A stretch of 64,000 bases of DNA from Aliivibrio sp. 1S175 (GTDB lineage: Bacteria; Pseudomonadota; Gammaproteobacteria; Enterobacterales; Vibrionaceae), in assembly GCF_001690985.1 (NCBI RefSeq), contig NZ_MAJS01000079.1, positions 62,001-126,000 on the forward strand, read 5' to 3'. The notes under the pieces are model-generated. The model was not told the DNA's origin and ran no database searches. It saw only the letters and a program-made list of their open reading frames with translations. Both the position numbers and the translations under genes were made by a program. Positions within the stretch are counted from its first letter, which is position 1; each line of letters begins with the position of its first letter. Shown here in pieces: positions 1-9,500 of this stretch.

Positions 1-216
1 CAAATTACCTTGGTGCATTTCTAGCTTTCGTTCACACAGGTCAAACAGAATGAATGCATCAGCAGTGCTACCAGCAAAGCCAACTAAAACGGAATCATTG
101 TAAAGGCGACGTACTTTTTTTACGTTACCTTTTGCGATCATATCACCTTGAGATGCTTGGCCATCGCCAGCAACCACGACTTTGCCTTCACGGCGTACAG
201 AAACTATTGTAGTCAC
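1..216 (-). CDS. hslV: ATP-dependent protease subunit HslV (5' part only)
   Basis: This is the first 72 codons of the proteolytic subunit of the HslVU (ClpQY) protease, a cytoplasmic threonine protease that degrades unfolded and regulatory proteins with the HslU ATPase. After the initiator, which is removed in the family, comes the [19 protein letters not shown] start, with Thr as the N-terminal nucleophile. The start codon is GTG at 216-214 with an AGAGG-like site upstream. The gene runs off the left edge of the window. It follows ftsN on the same strand, as in E. coli, but ftsN has its own terminator and hslV has a separate heat-shock type promoter at 288-316. Confidence 0.95.
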   Translation of the reverse strand, partial: MTTIVSVRREGKVVVAGDGQASQGDMIAKGNVKKVRRLYNDSVLVGFAGSTADAFILFDLCERKLEMHQGNL

Positions 217-287
217 GAGTAAAACCTCTTATTCGATGATGTAATTTAGTGAGACTCTTACATTAATCTTTATGATTATTACTATTG

Positions 288-316
288 TAATGGGGGGGAT
301 GATGTTGGTTTTCAAG
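288..316 (-). promoter_or_regulatory. Sigma-32 (heat-shock) type promoter for hslV
   Basis: On the minus strand a CTTGAAA element (316-310) is followed by 14 bases and CCCCATTA (295-288), which closely fits the sigma-32 consensus CTTGAAA-N13-15-CCCCATnT. It lies about 70 bases upstream of the hslV GTG and inside a run of seven cytosines. In E. coli hslVU belongs to the sigma-32 regulon, so position and match agree. Activity is inferred from sequence only. Confidence 0.8.
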
Positions 317-330
317 ATGAGGAGAATAGA

Positions 331-357
331 AAAAGGAGCACTTGATGTGCTCCTTTT
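331..357 (-). terminator. Intrinsic terminator after ftsN
   Basis: A perfect 10-bp inverted repeat (AAAAGGAGCA / TGCTCCTTTT) with a 7-base loop is followed on the minus strand by a T-rich tail. It lies between the ftsN stop and the hslV promoter, so it should uncouple the two genes. Confidence 0.75.
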
Positions 358-397
358 GGGAAATGTGTGATGTTATTACGACTTTTTATGCTGAGGG

Positions 398-973
398 CTA
401 CTGATCTTTCCAGATAGCGCATGGCTCTATTTTAGCTCGTTGTAATTTATGGCGATCTTTTTCAGCATCACGCTTAAATTTATACGGACCTAAAACCACT
501 TTAAACCAGCTACTGCCTTCTGCATGTCTAACTGTAGAGGTTAGTCCTTGGAACGCGATGTTCATTTTACGTTCTTCGGCTTGTGAGCGATTTTTATAAG
601 CGCCACATTGCATGATGTAAGGGATTTCAGAAACTTTCAGTTCTTTTTGTTTAACTTCAATTTCTTTATTTGGCAGTTCATCCATATAACTCCATTGCTC
701 TTCTGGCATTGGAGGGATCTCTTCCGTGTTAGATTTCTTTTTAGCTTTAACTGGAATAACTTCGGTCACCGTTGATTTAGTTTCTGGTGTAGGAGAGTCA
801 TTTAGAAAGTAAAGGGCATAACCAAACACCGCGACTAATAGAGTAGCAACAGCAACCGCTTTCCATGGAGTTGATCCACTCGATGCAGGTTGTTTAGCCC
901 CTTTTTTCTTGGCTGGTTTCTTTGTCGCTTTCTTAGGAGAGCGTCCACGTTTTACATAATCTTTATTGGCCAC
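398..973 (-). CDS. ftsN: Cell division protein FtsN
   Basis: FtsN is a late divisome protein of the inner membrane that triggers septal peptidoglycan synthesis. The 191-residue product has a very basic, Lys-rich cytoplasmic N-terminus, one membrane helix at about residues 38-57, a charged linker, and a SPOR domain at about 117-191 (IPYIMQCGAYKNRSQAEE onwards) that binds denuded glycan strands at the septum. It starts with ATG at 973. It is shorter than E. coli FtsN (319 aa), mainly in the linker, as in other vibrios. It sits between cytR and hslV, the order seen in E. coli. Confidence 0.92.
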   Translation of the reverse strand: MANKDYVKRGRSPKKATKKPAKKKGAKQPASSGSTPWKAVAVATLLVAVFGYALYFLNDSPTPETKSTVTEVIPVKAKKKSNTEEIPPMPEEQWSYMDELPNKEIEVKQKELKVSEIPYIMQCGAYKNRSQAEERKMNIAFQGLTSTVRHAEGSSWFKVVLGPYKFKRDAEKDRHKLQRAKIEPCAIWKDQ

Positions 974-1064
974 AATACTTTTACTTTATACAGAATTACA
1001 GAGAGAATACGTCATGGTAATCAGTTGTATGAATGCATACCAGCACTTGTGTAAAAAAGTACGT

Positions 1065-1111
1065 AAAAAGTCACTATTTGAACAAATAGTTCTATTGATA
1101 GTAGTGACTTT
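1065..1111 (-). terminator. Probable terminator after cytR
   Basis: A 10-bp inverted repeat (AAAGTCACTA at 1067-1076 and TAGTGACTTT at 1102-1111) encloses a second small dyad (CTATTTG/CAAATAG at 1074-1089). On the minus strand it ends in a T-run. It lies just downstream of cytR. Confidence 0.55.
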
Positions 1112-1153
1112 AGTGTTTTATTCTTTTTCTTCTTATTAATTCTTGTCTTTACG

Positions 1154-2161
1154 TTAACGGCTTTTTGGGGGTGCCGTACTCGCTCTAAGCACTAAAGAAG
1201 ATTCAAGTAGACGAGAGCCTGAACGTACATCATGACCCTTTAATAAATCTAAAAGCATTATCATCGATTGGCGGCCAATCTCATAACGAGGTTGAGATAT
1301 AGTCGTTAAAGGGGGATCACAATATTGAGAGAACTCAATATCATCAAAGCCCATAATTGAAATATCTTGAGGAATGCGAAACCCCATTTGCTTGGCTTTC
1401 TGAATTGCACCAATCGCCATTACGTCATTATGACAGAAGACCGCGGTTGGTGGAGAAGCAAGAGAAAGCAGTTGGGCGATGGCTGCCGCACCGGCTTCAA
1501 AAGTAAAGTTACCGTAATGCACATACGAGGTATTCATTGTGATACCTGCACGACGCAGTGCTTGTTGGTAGCCTTGATGTCTAAATTGGCACAGTGCGGA
1601 GTCTTCTGGACCAGATAATTCAGCGATTCTATTGTGGCCTAATTTGGTTAGGTAGTTTACGGCTTCAAATGCTGCCGTTAGATTATCGATATGAACGGTT
1701 GGAAGTTCTAATTCTGGCGCATATTCACACGCCATGACAAGAGGAGGTAAGTTTTTCTGTTCTTGGCGACTGGCATTAAAAGGAAGATCAGAGCCTAATA
1801 AAACCATTCCATCAACTTGCTTAGTGTAAACAAGATTAGCAAAAGACTGCTCACGTTTTTTTTGTTGGCTACTGTCGCCAACTAAAATGACATACCCATT
1901 TTCAACCGCAGTGTCTTCAATACCTCTTAGAATTTCACTAAAATAAGGATCGCAGATATCAGGAACAATCGTCACAATGGTTTTTGATTCATTGCGGCGT
2001 AATGTTCGAGTTAATGTCGTTGGAGAGTAGCCAGTTTCAATGATGGCGCCATCTACACGTTTACGGGTGGATAATGATACTTTTTCTGGTGTCATTAGCG
2101 CTCGTGATACGGTCGCTGTTGATACTCCTGCCGATAAAGCAACGTCCTTCATTGTCGCCAT
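1154..2161 (-). CDS. cytR: LacI-family transcriptional repressor CytR
   Basis: CytR is a LacI/GalR-family repressor that in E. coli is induced by cytidine and controls nucleoside uptake and catabolism together with CRP; in vibrios it also affects competence. The product (335 aa) has an N-terminal helix-turn-helix (MKDVALSAGVSTATVSRAL), a hinge, and a periplasmic-binding-protein-like effector domain with the family ending around GFDDIEFSQYCDPPLTTI. The ATG at 2161 is chosen because GGAG/GAGG stands 6 bases upstream; an in-frame TTG five codons earlier lacks a site. The neighbours ftsN and priA match E. coli. A perfect CRP palindrome lies upstream at 2283-2298. Confidence 0.9.
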   Translation of the reverse strand: MATMKDVALSAGVSTATVSRALMTPEKVSLSTRKRVDGAIIETGYSPTTLTRTLRRNESKTIVTIVPDICDPYFSEILRGIEDTAVENGYVILVGDSSQQKKREQSFANLVYTKQVDGMVLLGSDLPFNASRQEQKNLPPLVMACEYAPELELPTVHIDNLTAAFEAVNYLTKLGHNRIAELSGPEDSALCQFRHQGYQQALRRAGITMNTSYVHYGNFTFEAGAAAIAQLLSLASPPTAVFCHNDVMAIGAIQKAKQMGFRIPQDISIMGFDDIEFSQYCDPPLTTISQPRYEIGRQSMIMLLDLLKGHDVRSGSRLLESSLVLRASTAPPKSR

Positions 2162-2282
2162 AATATTCCTCTCCAACTGATTTAAATCTAAAGTAAACGA
2201 TTGCTCTAATTATTTGAATAGATATTTTATGTGTAAAATAAAGATTTAAATACGGGTTATTTAACAAAAATTACATCTGTAT

Positions 2283-2298
2283 TGTGAAGTGACTCACA
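2283..2298. promoter_or_regulatory. CRP (cAMP receptor protein) binding site upstream of cytR
   Basis: The sequence TGTGA-AGTGAC-TCACA is an exact match to both CRP half-sites with the canonical 6-base spacer. It lies about 120 bases upstream of the cytR ATG, in the 190-base gap between cytR and priA, where activation of cytR is the most likely role. Confidence 0.7.
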
Positions 2299-2353
2299 TC
2301 AGAGTCGATTGTTTTTTCTATTTAGTATGAATAATAATCAGAAAAGCCTTATT

Positions 2354-4564
2354 TTAACTAAGATCTTGTGGCTCAATGTCTAAAGTCCAACGTACTTTTT
2401 TAGCTAATGGTAATAGCTCAATCGCGGTTTTTGCACCACGCAACATTGATTGCATTACGGTACGGTTTGGCGCTTGAAACAGCAATTGCCAACGGTACTT
2501 TCCGGCTCGACGTGCCAGTGGCGCAGGAATAGGCCCTAGCACAGGGGTTGCATCATGAAATTGTGGGTGGCTTTCTAAAATATCACGAACTTGTCGTAAG
2601 AACTGTTCCACATTTTCACTATTATTTGCTTCTGCTCTAAACAGAGATAAATGAGTGTAGGGTGGCAATTGTGCAAATTTTCGTTCTTGTAAAGCGTATT
2701 CCGCAAAGTGCCCATAACCGTGATGTAATAAGCTTTGTAATAAAGAGTGTTCAGGGTGGTGTGTTTGTAAGATAACTTCACCAGGCTTGCTTGCTCGCCC
2801 CGCACGTCCTGCGACTTGGATGAATAATTGTGCGAGTCGTTCAGGAGCTCGAAAATCACTACTAAACAATGAACTATCGACATCAATTAAACCAACGAGC
2901 GTAACATTAGGGAAGTGGTGGCCTTTTGCTAACATTTGAGTACCAATGAGTATTTGATATTCGTTGTTTTTAATTGCGTCTAAATAGTTTTCTAAGCTGC
3001 CTTTTCGGCGAGTGCTATCTCGGTCAATACGAACGGTTTTGTACTCAGGAAATAGATTCATGAGTTGCGTTTCAAGCTGCTCTGTACCGACGCCAACTGA
3101 AATTAGCTGCGTAGAACCACATCCTTGGCATTGATGAATAATCGGTTGTTGTGAGCCACAATGATGACAACGAATTTCGTTGCTATGTTGATGGAAGGTA
3201 TAAAAGGCATCACAACGTTTACATTCAGCCATCCAACCACATTCATGGCACATAAGTGCAGGGGAGAAGCCCCGACGATTTAAAAATAACATCACCTGAT
3301 TCCCTTCAGATAAATGCTTTCTCATCTGAGCAATTAAAGGGGCAGATAATCCACTATTTAGATATAGACCTTTTACATCTAACACACCATGTCGAGCAGG
3401 GATTGCAGTACCCGCGCGCTTGGTTAATGTGAGATGGTGGTATTTACCGACCTTAGCATTATGTAATGTCTCTAGAGCTGGCGTTGCTGAGCCTAACACA
3501 ATCGGAATATTGTCTAAATTTGCACGCATTACCGCGAGATCTCGGGCGTGGTATCTCATGCTGTCTTGTTGTTTATAAGAGGCATCGTGCTCTTCATCTA
3601 CAATGATAATACCGAGATCATTAAATGGGGTAAAAAGTGCTGAGCGAGTACCTATAATGATGCCGGCATGGTTATCTCGTGCCGCTAACCATGCATTTAA
3701 ACGTTCGGTATCATTAAGTGCAGAGTGGATCATATCGACAGGCACATTAAAGCGACGCTTAAAGCGATTAATGGTTTGTGGGGTTAAGCCAATTTCTGGT
3801 ACTAAAATAAGAGCTTGGCGACCGGCTTTTAAAATAGGTTCTAATAATTGAAGGTAGACTTCTGTTTTTCCGGAACCTGTTACCCCATCTAATAGGTAAC
3901 ACCCAAATTCAGGGTTTGCATTAACCGTGGCAATAGCAATGGCTTGCTCTTCATTTAACTGTGGCTTTTCTTGTGTTATTTCGACATTACGTTGCCAATA
4001 AGTTGGTTTTGGGGCGAGAGAGATTTCTTCTATCCATCCTTTATCCACGACGGCTTTTAAGGTTGCAGCAGTAATGTCTTCTTCCAACATTTGTTCGTGA
4101 CTGCATTGTTGGTGACGAACAAGGTTAAGGGCCTTGGCTTGTTTAGGTGCTCGAGTCAGTTTGTTAAGATCTTGATTTTTTCCTAGCTCAGTAATTTGCC
4201 ACGCTTTTAGTGCAGCAAAGCTTGCTTCTCTTCCTTTACGTAACCACGCAGGCATCGCATTCGCTAAGGTTTCCCCAAGTGGATATTGATAATAAGTGCT
4301 ACTCCAATTAAGAAGTTTATAAAGATGAGGTGACCAGAGAGAGGCGGTATCGAGTACGGAGTCTAGTCCTTTTAATTTCTCACGAGCAAATTCAGAGTCA
4401 TTACTTAATTTTGTGACTATACCGATAAGGCGTTGACGACCAAAAGGCACTTTTACACGGCCCCCAATGACAGGGTGTTGTCCGGCTTTAATTAAGTAAT
4501 CAAAGGTACGGTCAAGAGGAACGGGCAGTGAAACGTGTGCAATTGAATAGGACATAGCCAACAT
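2354..4564 (-). CDS. priA: Primosomal protein N' (replication restart helicase PriA)
   Basis: PriA is a superfamily 2 3'-5' DNA helicase that recognises stalled forks and reloads the replisome. The 736-residue product (E. coli 732) has an N-terminal DNA-binding domain, Walker A GVTGSGKT at residues 227-234, a DEEH Walker B box at 323-326, and eight cysteines (439, 442, 448, 451, 466, 469, 479, 482) that bind two zinc ions. The ATG at 4564 has no clear ribosome site; the Met three codons in (MSYSIAHVSLPVPLDRTFDY) is an equally good start. It is divergent from rpmE, as in E. coli. Confidence 0.96.
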   Translation of the reverse strand: MLAMSYSIAHVSLPVPLDRTFDYLIKAGQHPVIGGRVKVPFGRQRLIGIVTKLSNDSEFAREKLKGLDSVLDTASLWSPHLYKLLNWSSTYYQYPLGETLANAMPAWLRKGREASFAALKAWQITELGKNQDLNKLTRAPKQAKALNLVRHQQCSHEQMLEEDITAATLKAVVDKGWIEEISLAPKPTYWQRNVEITQEKPQLNEEQAIAIATVNANPEFGCYLLDGVTGSGKTEVYLQLLEPILKAGRQALILVPEIGLTPQTINRFKRRFNVPVDMIHSALNDTERLNAWLAARDNHAGIIIGTRSALFTPFNDLGIIIVDEEHDASYKQQDSMRYHARDLAVMRANLDNIPIVLGSATPALETLHNAKVGKYHHLTLTKRAGTAIPARHGVLDVKGLYLNSGLSAPLIAQMRKHLSEGNQVMLFLNRRGFSPALMCHECGWMAECKRCDAFYTFHQHSNEIRCHHCGSQQPIIHQCQGCGSTQLISVGVGTEQLETQLMNLFPEYKTVRIDRDSTRRKGSLENYLDAIKNNEYQILIGTQMLAKGHHFPNVTLVGLIDVDSSLFSSDFRAPERLAQLFIQVAGRAGRASKPGEVILQTHHPEHSLLQSLLHHGYGHFAEYALQERKFAQLPPYTHLSLFRAEANNSENVEQFLRQVRDILESHPQFHDATPVLGPIPAPLARRAGKYRWQLLFQAPNRTVMQSMLRGAKTAIELLPLAKKVRWTLDIEPQDLS

Positions 4565-4652
4565 TAATCAGGAATAATAGGATGAATAGTCTACTCTTAG
4601 ATAAAAATATCGCAAAGGAGTAAAATAATCGGTGGAAAAAGTAACAGATCAG

Positions 4653-4681
4653 TTGATTGATTGGCTGCGATTCATTATTAT
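4653..4681 (+). promoter_or_regulatory. Candidate sigma-70 promoter for rpmE
   Basis: TTGATT at 4653-4658 is separated by 17 bases from TATTAT at 4676-4681, a good housekeeping promoter pattern about 110 bases upstream of the rpmE ATG. This is a sequence match only. Confidence 0.45.
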
Positions 4682-4792
4682 ACGCGACCTTAAGTAAGTG
4701 TAATTTATTTATGCTTATTATTTTTGTTACACGACGTGTGGTGTCCGGCTTAGATTCGGATGGCGACACGGCCTAAATTATAAGGTTTTCCC

Positions 4793-5011
4793 ATGAAAGT
4801 AGGTATCCACCCAGAATACAAAGCTGTTAAAGCTACTTGTTCTTGCGGCAATGAATTTGAATTCAAATCAGCGCTAGGCAAAGACACAATCCACCTAGAC
4901 GTATGTGGCGAATGTCACCCGTTCTACACTGGTAAGCAACGTATCGTTGATACTGGCGGCCGTGTTGATCGTTTCAACAAACGTTTCGGTGCAATTGGTT
5001 CTAAGAAATAA
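4793..5011 (+). CDS. rpmE: 50S ribosomal protein L31 (zinc-binding form)
   Basis: L31 bridges the central protuberance of the large subunit to the small subunit. The 72-residue protein is full length and keeps the four cysteines (16, 18, 37, 40) of the zinc-binding C+ form. The ATG at 4793 is preceded by a short AAGG site. It lies next to priA, as in E. coli, and is followed directly by a strong terminator, so it is probably transcribed alone. Confidence 0.97.
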   Translation: MKVGIHPEYKAVKATCSCGNEFEFKSALGKDTIHLDVCGECHPFYTGKQRIVDTGGRVDRFNKRFGAIGSKK

Positions 5012-5031
5012 TTACCAATTTCCGATAAAAG

Positions 5032-5057
5032 AGGAGTCCAATAGGACTCCTTTTTTT
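5032..5057 (+). terminator. Intrinsic terminator of rpmE
   Basis: An 8-bp perfect stem (AGGAGTCC / GGACTCCT) with a 4-base loop is followed by a run of seven T residues. Confidence 0.85.
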
Positions 5058-5245
5058 ATGCTTAAAATTCGGAGTCGCATCACTTTCTTGTTTGAAATAA
5101 AGGAATAAAATCTGCCATTAAAGCCCCCATTTTTGTTGGTATGATTTGTAAGTGAGGACTATGAAGTTTGAGCTAGATCAACTATTATACTATTCACTGT
5201 TTTGAAACAATCCTCCTATAATTATTAGCATTCAGGAAAACGGCC

Positions 5246-6493
5246 ATGTCTGAAGATTTTCGCGAACAAGCTCTCCATTATCACGCTTACCCAACGCCGG
5301 GTAAAATTGAAATTGCATTGACTAAGCCTGCAGATACGGCAGAAGACTTAGCACTGGCATACAGCCCTGGTGTTGCAGAGCCAGTACGTGAAATCGCAAA
5401 GAATCCAGACGATGTTTATAAGTACACATCAAAAGGCAACATGGTTGCAGTTATCTCAAACGGCACTGCTATTCTTGGTTTAGGTAACTTAGGACCTTTG
5501 GCTTCAAAGCCTGTTATGGAAGGTAAATCATTACTTTTCAAACGCTTTGCTGGTTTGGATTCTATTGATATTGAAGTGAAACACCGCACTATCGATGAGT
5601 TTGTTGATACGGTTGCGAACATTGCAGATACTTTTGGTGGTATCAACCTAGAAGATATCAAAGCCCCTGATTGTTTTGAAATTGAACGTCGTTTAATTGA
5701 ACGTTGTGATATTCCTGTATTCCACGATGATCAGCACGGTACTGCAATTGTAACGGCAGCTGGTATGTTGAATGCTATCGAGCTTCAAGGTAAGAAGTTA
5801 GAAGACGCTATCATTGTTTGTTTAGGTGCGGGGGCGGCGGCGGTTGCTTGCATGGAAATGCTGATTAAATGTGGCGCGATGCGTGAGAAAATCTACATGC
5901 TAGATCGCAAAGGTGTTATTCACACTCGCCGTGATGACATTAATGAATACAAGCAACGTTTTGCAAATAACACAGACAAGCGTACGCTTGAAGATGTTAT
6001 TGAAGGCGCTGATTTATTCTTAGGGGTATCGGGTCCTAACTTATTACCACCTGAAGCACTTAAATTAATGGCCGATAAGCCGGTTGTATTTGCGTGTTCA
6101 AATCCAGATCCTGAGATCAAACCAGAATTGGCTCATGAAGTTCGTAATGATTTAATTATGGGTACGGGTCGTTCTGATTATCCTAACCAAGTAAATAATG
6201 TGCTTTGTTTCCCATTCATTTTCCGTGGCGCACTCGATGTTCGTGCAAGCGTGATTAATGATGAAATGAAGTTAGCAGCAGTTGAAGCAATTCGTCAGTT
6301 AACAAAAGAACCAGTACCCGTTGAAGTATTAAAAGCAGCAGGTGTTGATGAATTAGAATTTGGTAAAGGTTACATCATTCCTAAACCAATGGATCCTCGC
6401 TTACTTCCTCGTGTGGCTAAAGCTGTAGCACAAGCAGCGGTTGATTCAGGTGTAGCACGTATTGAAATGCCTGAGAACTATATGGAAGCGTAA
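5246..6493 (+). CDS. Malic enzyme (oxaloacetate-decarboxylating malate dehydrogenase, short form)
   Basis: The product converts malate to pyruvate and CO2 with reduction of NAD(P), linking the TCA cycle to pyruvate in the cytoplasm. The 415 residues carry the malic enzyme N-terminal domain (LAYSPGVAEPVREIAKNP, KGNMVAVISNGTAILGLGN) and a NAD(P)-binding domain with CLGAGAAAVACMEML. The metal and active-site stretch HDDQHGTAIVT is present. It lacks the C-terminal phosphotransacetylase-like domain of E. coli MaeB (759 aa), so it is the compact bacterial type. NAD versus NADP preference cannot be read from sequence here. It appears monocistronic and converges on pulA. Confidence 0.9.
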   Translation: MSEDFREQALHYHAYPTPGKIEIALTKPADTAEDLALAYSPGVAEPVREIAKNPDDVYKYTSKGNMVAVISNGTAILGLGNLGPLASKPVMEGKSLLFKRFAGLDSIDIEVKHRTIDEFVDTVANIADTFGGINLEDIKAPDCFEIERRLIERCDIPVFHDDQHGTAIVTAAGMLNAIELQGKKLEDAIIVCLGAGAAAVACMEMLIKCGAMREKIYMLDRKGVIHTRRDDINEYKQRFANNTDKRTLEDVIEGADLFLGVSGPNLLPPEALKLMADKPVVFACSNPDPEIKPELAHEVRNDLIMGTGRSDYPNQVNNVLCFPFIFRGALDVRASVINDEMKLAAVEAIRQLTKEPVPVEVLKAAGVDELEFGKGYIIPKPMDPRLLPRVAKAVAQAAVDSGVARIEMPENYMEA

Positions 6494-6520
6494 GTCGCTT
6501 TTTATTTTTCTTATAAGCAT

Positions 6521-6559
6521 AAAAAAGGCTTCCTACATCATTGATGAGGAAGCCTTTTT
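6521..6559. terminator. Bidirectional terminator between malic enzyme gene and pulA
   Basis: A 13-bp stem (AAAAAGGCTTCCT / AGGAAGCCTTTTT) has A- and T-runs on both sides and separates two convergent genes. Confidence 0.85.
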
Positions 6560-6589
6560 GTTAGGGGTTACTTATTGTATTTTTTGTTA

Positions 6590-9500
6590 TTAATGGTGAA
6601 GTTTTTCAAAAACTGCAACAGACCAGGCTGGAGTATTTAACTTATTGTTCGTCACACTTGAGTTTTCTGAACCGTTGCGTGCAATTGATTTAGCGCCATT
6701 TGTTGCTTGGATTGAATGAAGTGTATAACCCGTTGCGTCAAAGTTAGCAAATTCGCTGAGAGCTGTTGGAGTTGCATTAACTACAACCACTAGACCATCA
6801 CGATTTTGGTCAATCGAGGCATCGTAGTTGCTTCCACTGTTATCCATACTCATTACAATCACACCAACGTTTTGATTACTGCCTGTATTATGGAATTTCA
6901 CACGTTTAATGATCTCTTCACCATGACCTAGAGTTAGTAGGCCAGAAGACGCACGTAATGAAGCAAACTCTTCATAAAAGGCTTTCATTGCTTGAATATT
7001 CGCGGTTGTTGGGGTGGCATTCTCGGCTGAATTAGTTATTACGTCTTGAATAACCGTCCAATTATTTCCATCTTTATCTTCTCGAGGTAAACCCACATCC
7101 CAGTTATTGTTTTGTGCTGTGAAATCAACACGGTTGTACCAATCCCCTGAATCATAAGAATCACGTTGCATTGATTTAGAACGTAATAACTCACTGCCCA
7201 TATGTGTAAATGGAACCCCTTGACCTAGCATTGCAGTTGCCAATGAAATTGCTTGCATACGAGTTCGAATTTCAGACGAAATACTATAGCCAATTTTATA
7301 TTGGTTATTATCCCATAAAGTTTGGTTATCGTGTTTTGATACGTAGTTTTGTACTTCCCAAGCGTCTTTTGCGTAGCCTGCAGGTTGGCCGTTGTAATCT
7401 AACTCTGAACCTTTAATATTTTTGTTTTTACTGTCAACAAAAGGGTAATCAGATAAGTTGCCAGCCATACCTAAGCGAGTTAAATCAGCTAGGTGCAGTG
7501 CCGTTTTTTTGCTTGTTTTATTTTGTTCGTTAGGTAGTACAGCGGCACCATTACCAAATCCTTGGTTTTCACGTAATCCCATCTCTGAGTCGAATGGGCC
7601 ACCGCCACGAACAGAATCACGTAAGCGATCGGAAAAAGTACCAACGCCCGTGCCATACATATTTATTTGAGTGGCTTGAGTAAATTGACGATCATTACCC
7701 ACTTCACCAAAATTCCAACCTTCACCATAAAAGTAAGTTTCAGGATCTACGGCTTTAACTGCAGCCAGCGTTTCTAAGATTTGAGTTTTTGGATGATGTC
7801 CCATCAAATCCCAACGAAAAGCATCGATTTTATAATCTTGAGCCCAAACGACTAATGAATCAGAGATTAATTTTCCCATCATGGCATTTTCTGGTGCGGT
7901 ATTTGAACAACAGGTTGAATTTTCGACGTTCCCTGTCACTTCATTCAAGCGTTGGTAATACCAAGGAATAATGCGATCTAAAACCGATTTATTGCTTACA
8001 CCGGCTTCATTGGTGTGGTTATAAACAATATCCATGACTACGTTCATGCCGATATCATTCTTTATTGCCATCACCATTTCACGGAACTCTTTAATTCGTG
8101 TCATGCCGTCTGGGTTACTTGAATAAGATCCTTCTGGAACCGTATAGTGATATGGATCATAACCCCAGTTAAAGCCATCAATATCTCTTACGTAACTATT
8201 TAAGCGTTGTACTACTGCATTCTCTGGAGAGTCTTTTGCTAGCATGGCAGTAAACACAGATGCGATACTGTCGTTGCTGCTACAGTAGCTACCAAAATCT
8301 TTATCGTCTTTGATGGTTGTTTTCAAATCACATAACTTAGTGAAGGATTCATCAATATTTGCAACTTGAGTTGTGTCTTCATTGATGGTTGCAATATCAA
8401 AGGTTGGTAATAAATGTAGGTGTGATACGCCAGAATCAGAGAGTGACTTTAAATGTTTTACTGGAGCTGAATCTGCTTGGCTAAAGGCAGAGTATTTACC
8501 TCTGCTATTTATTGGTGTTGATTGGTCTAGTGCTGAGAAATCACGGATGTGAGCTTCATATAAAATAAATTCAGTAGGGTTATTTTGAGAGTGGGGAGGT
8601 GTTAGGCTATTCCAACCTGTAGGCACTACTTCAGCATTGTTTAAATCAATAACTTGACTGAATACGGAGTTGGTAGAAAGACTTAATGAGTAAGGGTCAG
8701 TTACTTGGTACGTTTCAATCTTATCTGTTGCTGGGTGATAAACGGTTACTTCGTATTTATAGAAATCACCATGTGCAAGTGCTGTGTTTTCAGCAACCCA
8801 ACTACCCGTTGCTTGATTAAAGATCATTGGGATCTTTTTGCTCTCTTGCTTGTTGTTGTCATAAGAGACTAAAACAACAGATTGAGAGGTTGGTGCCCAT
8901 AAACGGAAAGTTGTACTACCATCTGAATTAATAATAGCACCAAATTTTTCATTCACGGCTTGACTAGCGTACAGTGAATCTAACGCACTTGCTGCTTGAA
9001 CTTCGGTTGCTTTAATAACACCAGTAGCGTCTGATGCTACTAGTATCAATTGGCCTTTCAGTGCTTCTTTTAAAGTGATATCTGATTGAGTAAAGTCGAT
9101 ATCAAAAGCGATAAAATCAGACGCTAGATGTGGCTTTTCTTCTGAACCTTTCCACTCTTCGGATCTGCTTAATGTACCGCTGCTAATAACGTCATCAGAT
9201 CCAAGTATTTTTTTGCTTTTACTATCAAAAGTCATTCCAGCATTTTTTGCATAATATAACTCTATTTTAGTCGCGTCTTTGCTATTAATTAAAAGAACAT
9301 CATCACTGGCAAAAATAGCGCTTGCACCTGAAAGCTCAACCCCATTCTCTGGTTTATTTGCGAAAGGTTCATAATAGACTTTATCGGTTCCTTTGAAGAT
9401 AAATGCAGCGTTACCAATAGCGGTTGTTTTATCAAATTCAATTTTTAGATTGGCAGTTTGGTAATCACCATCACTTTTATTATTTGGAATTATATTTAAG

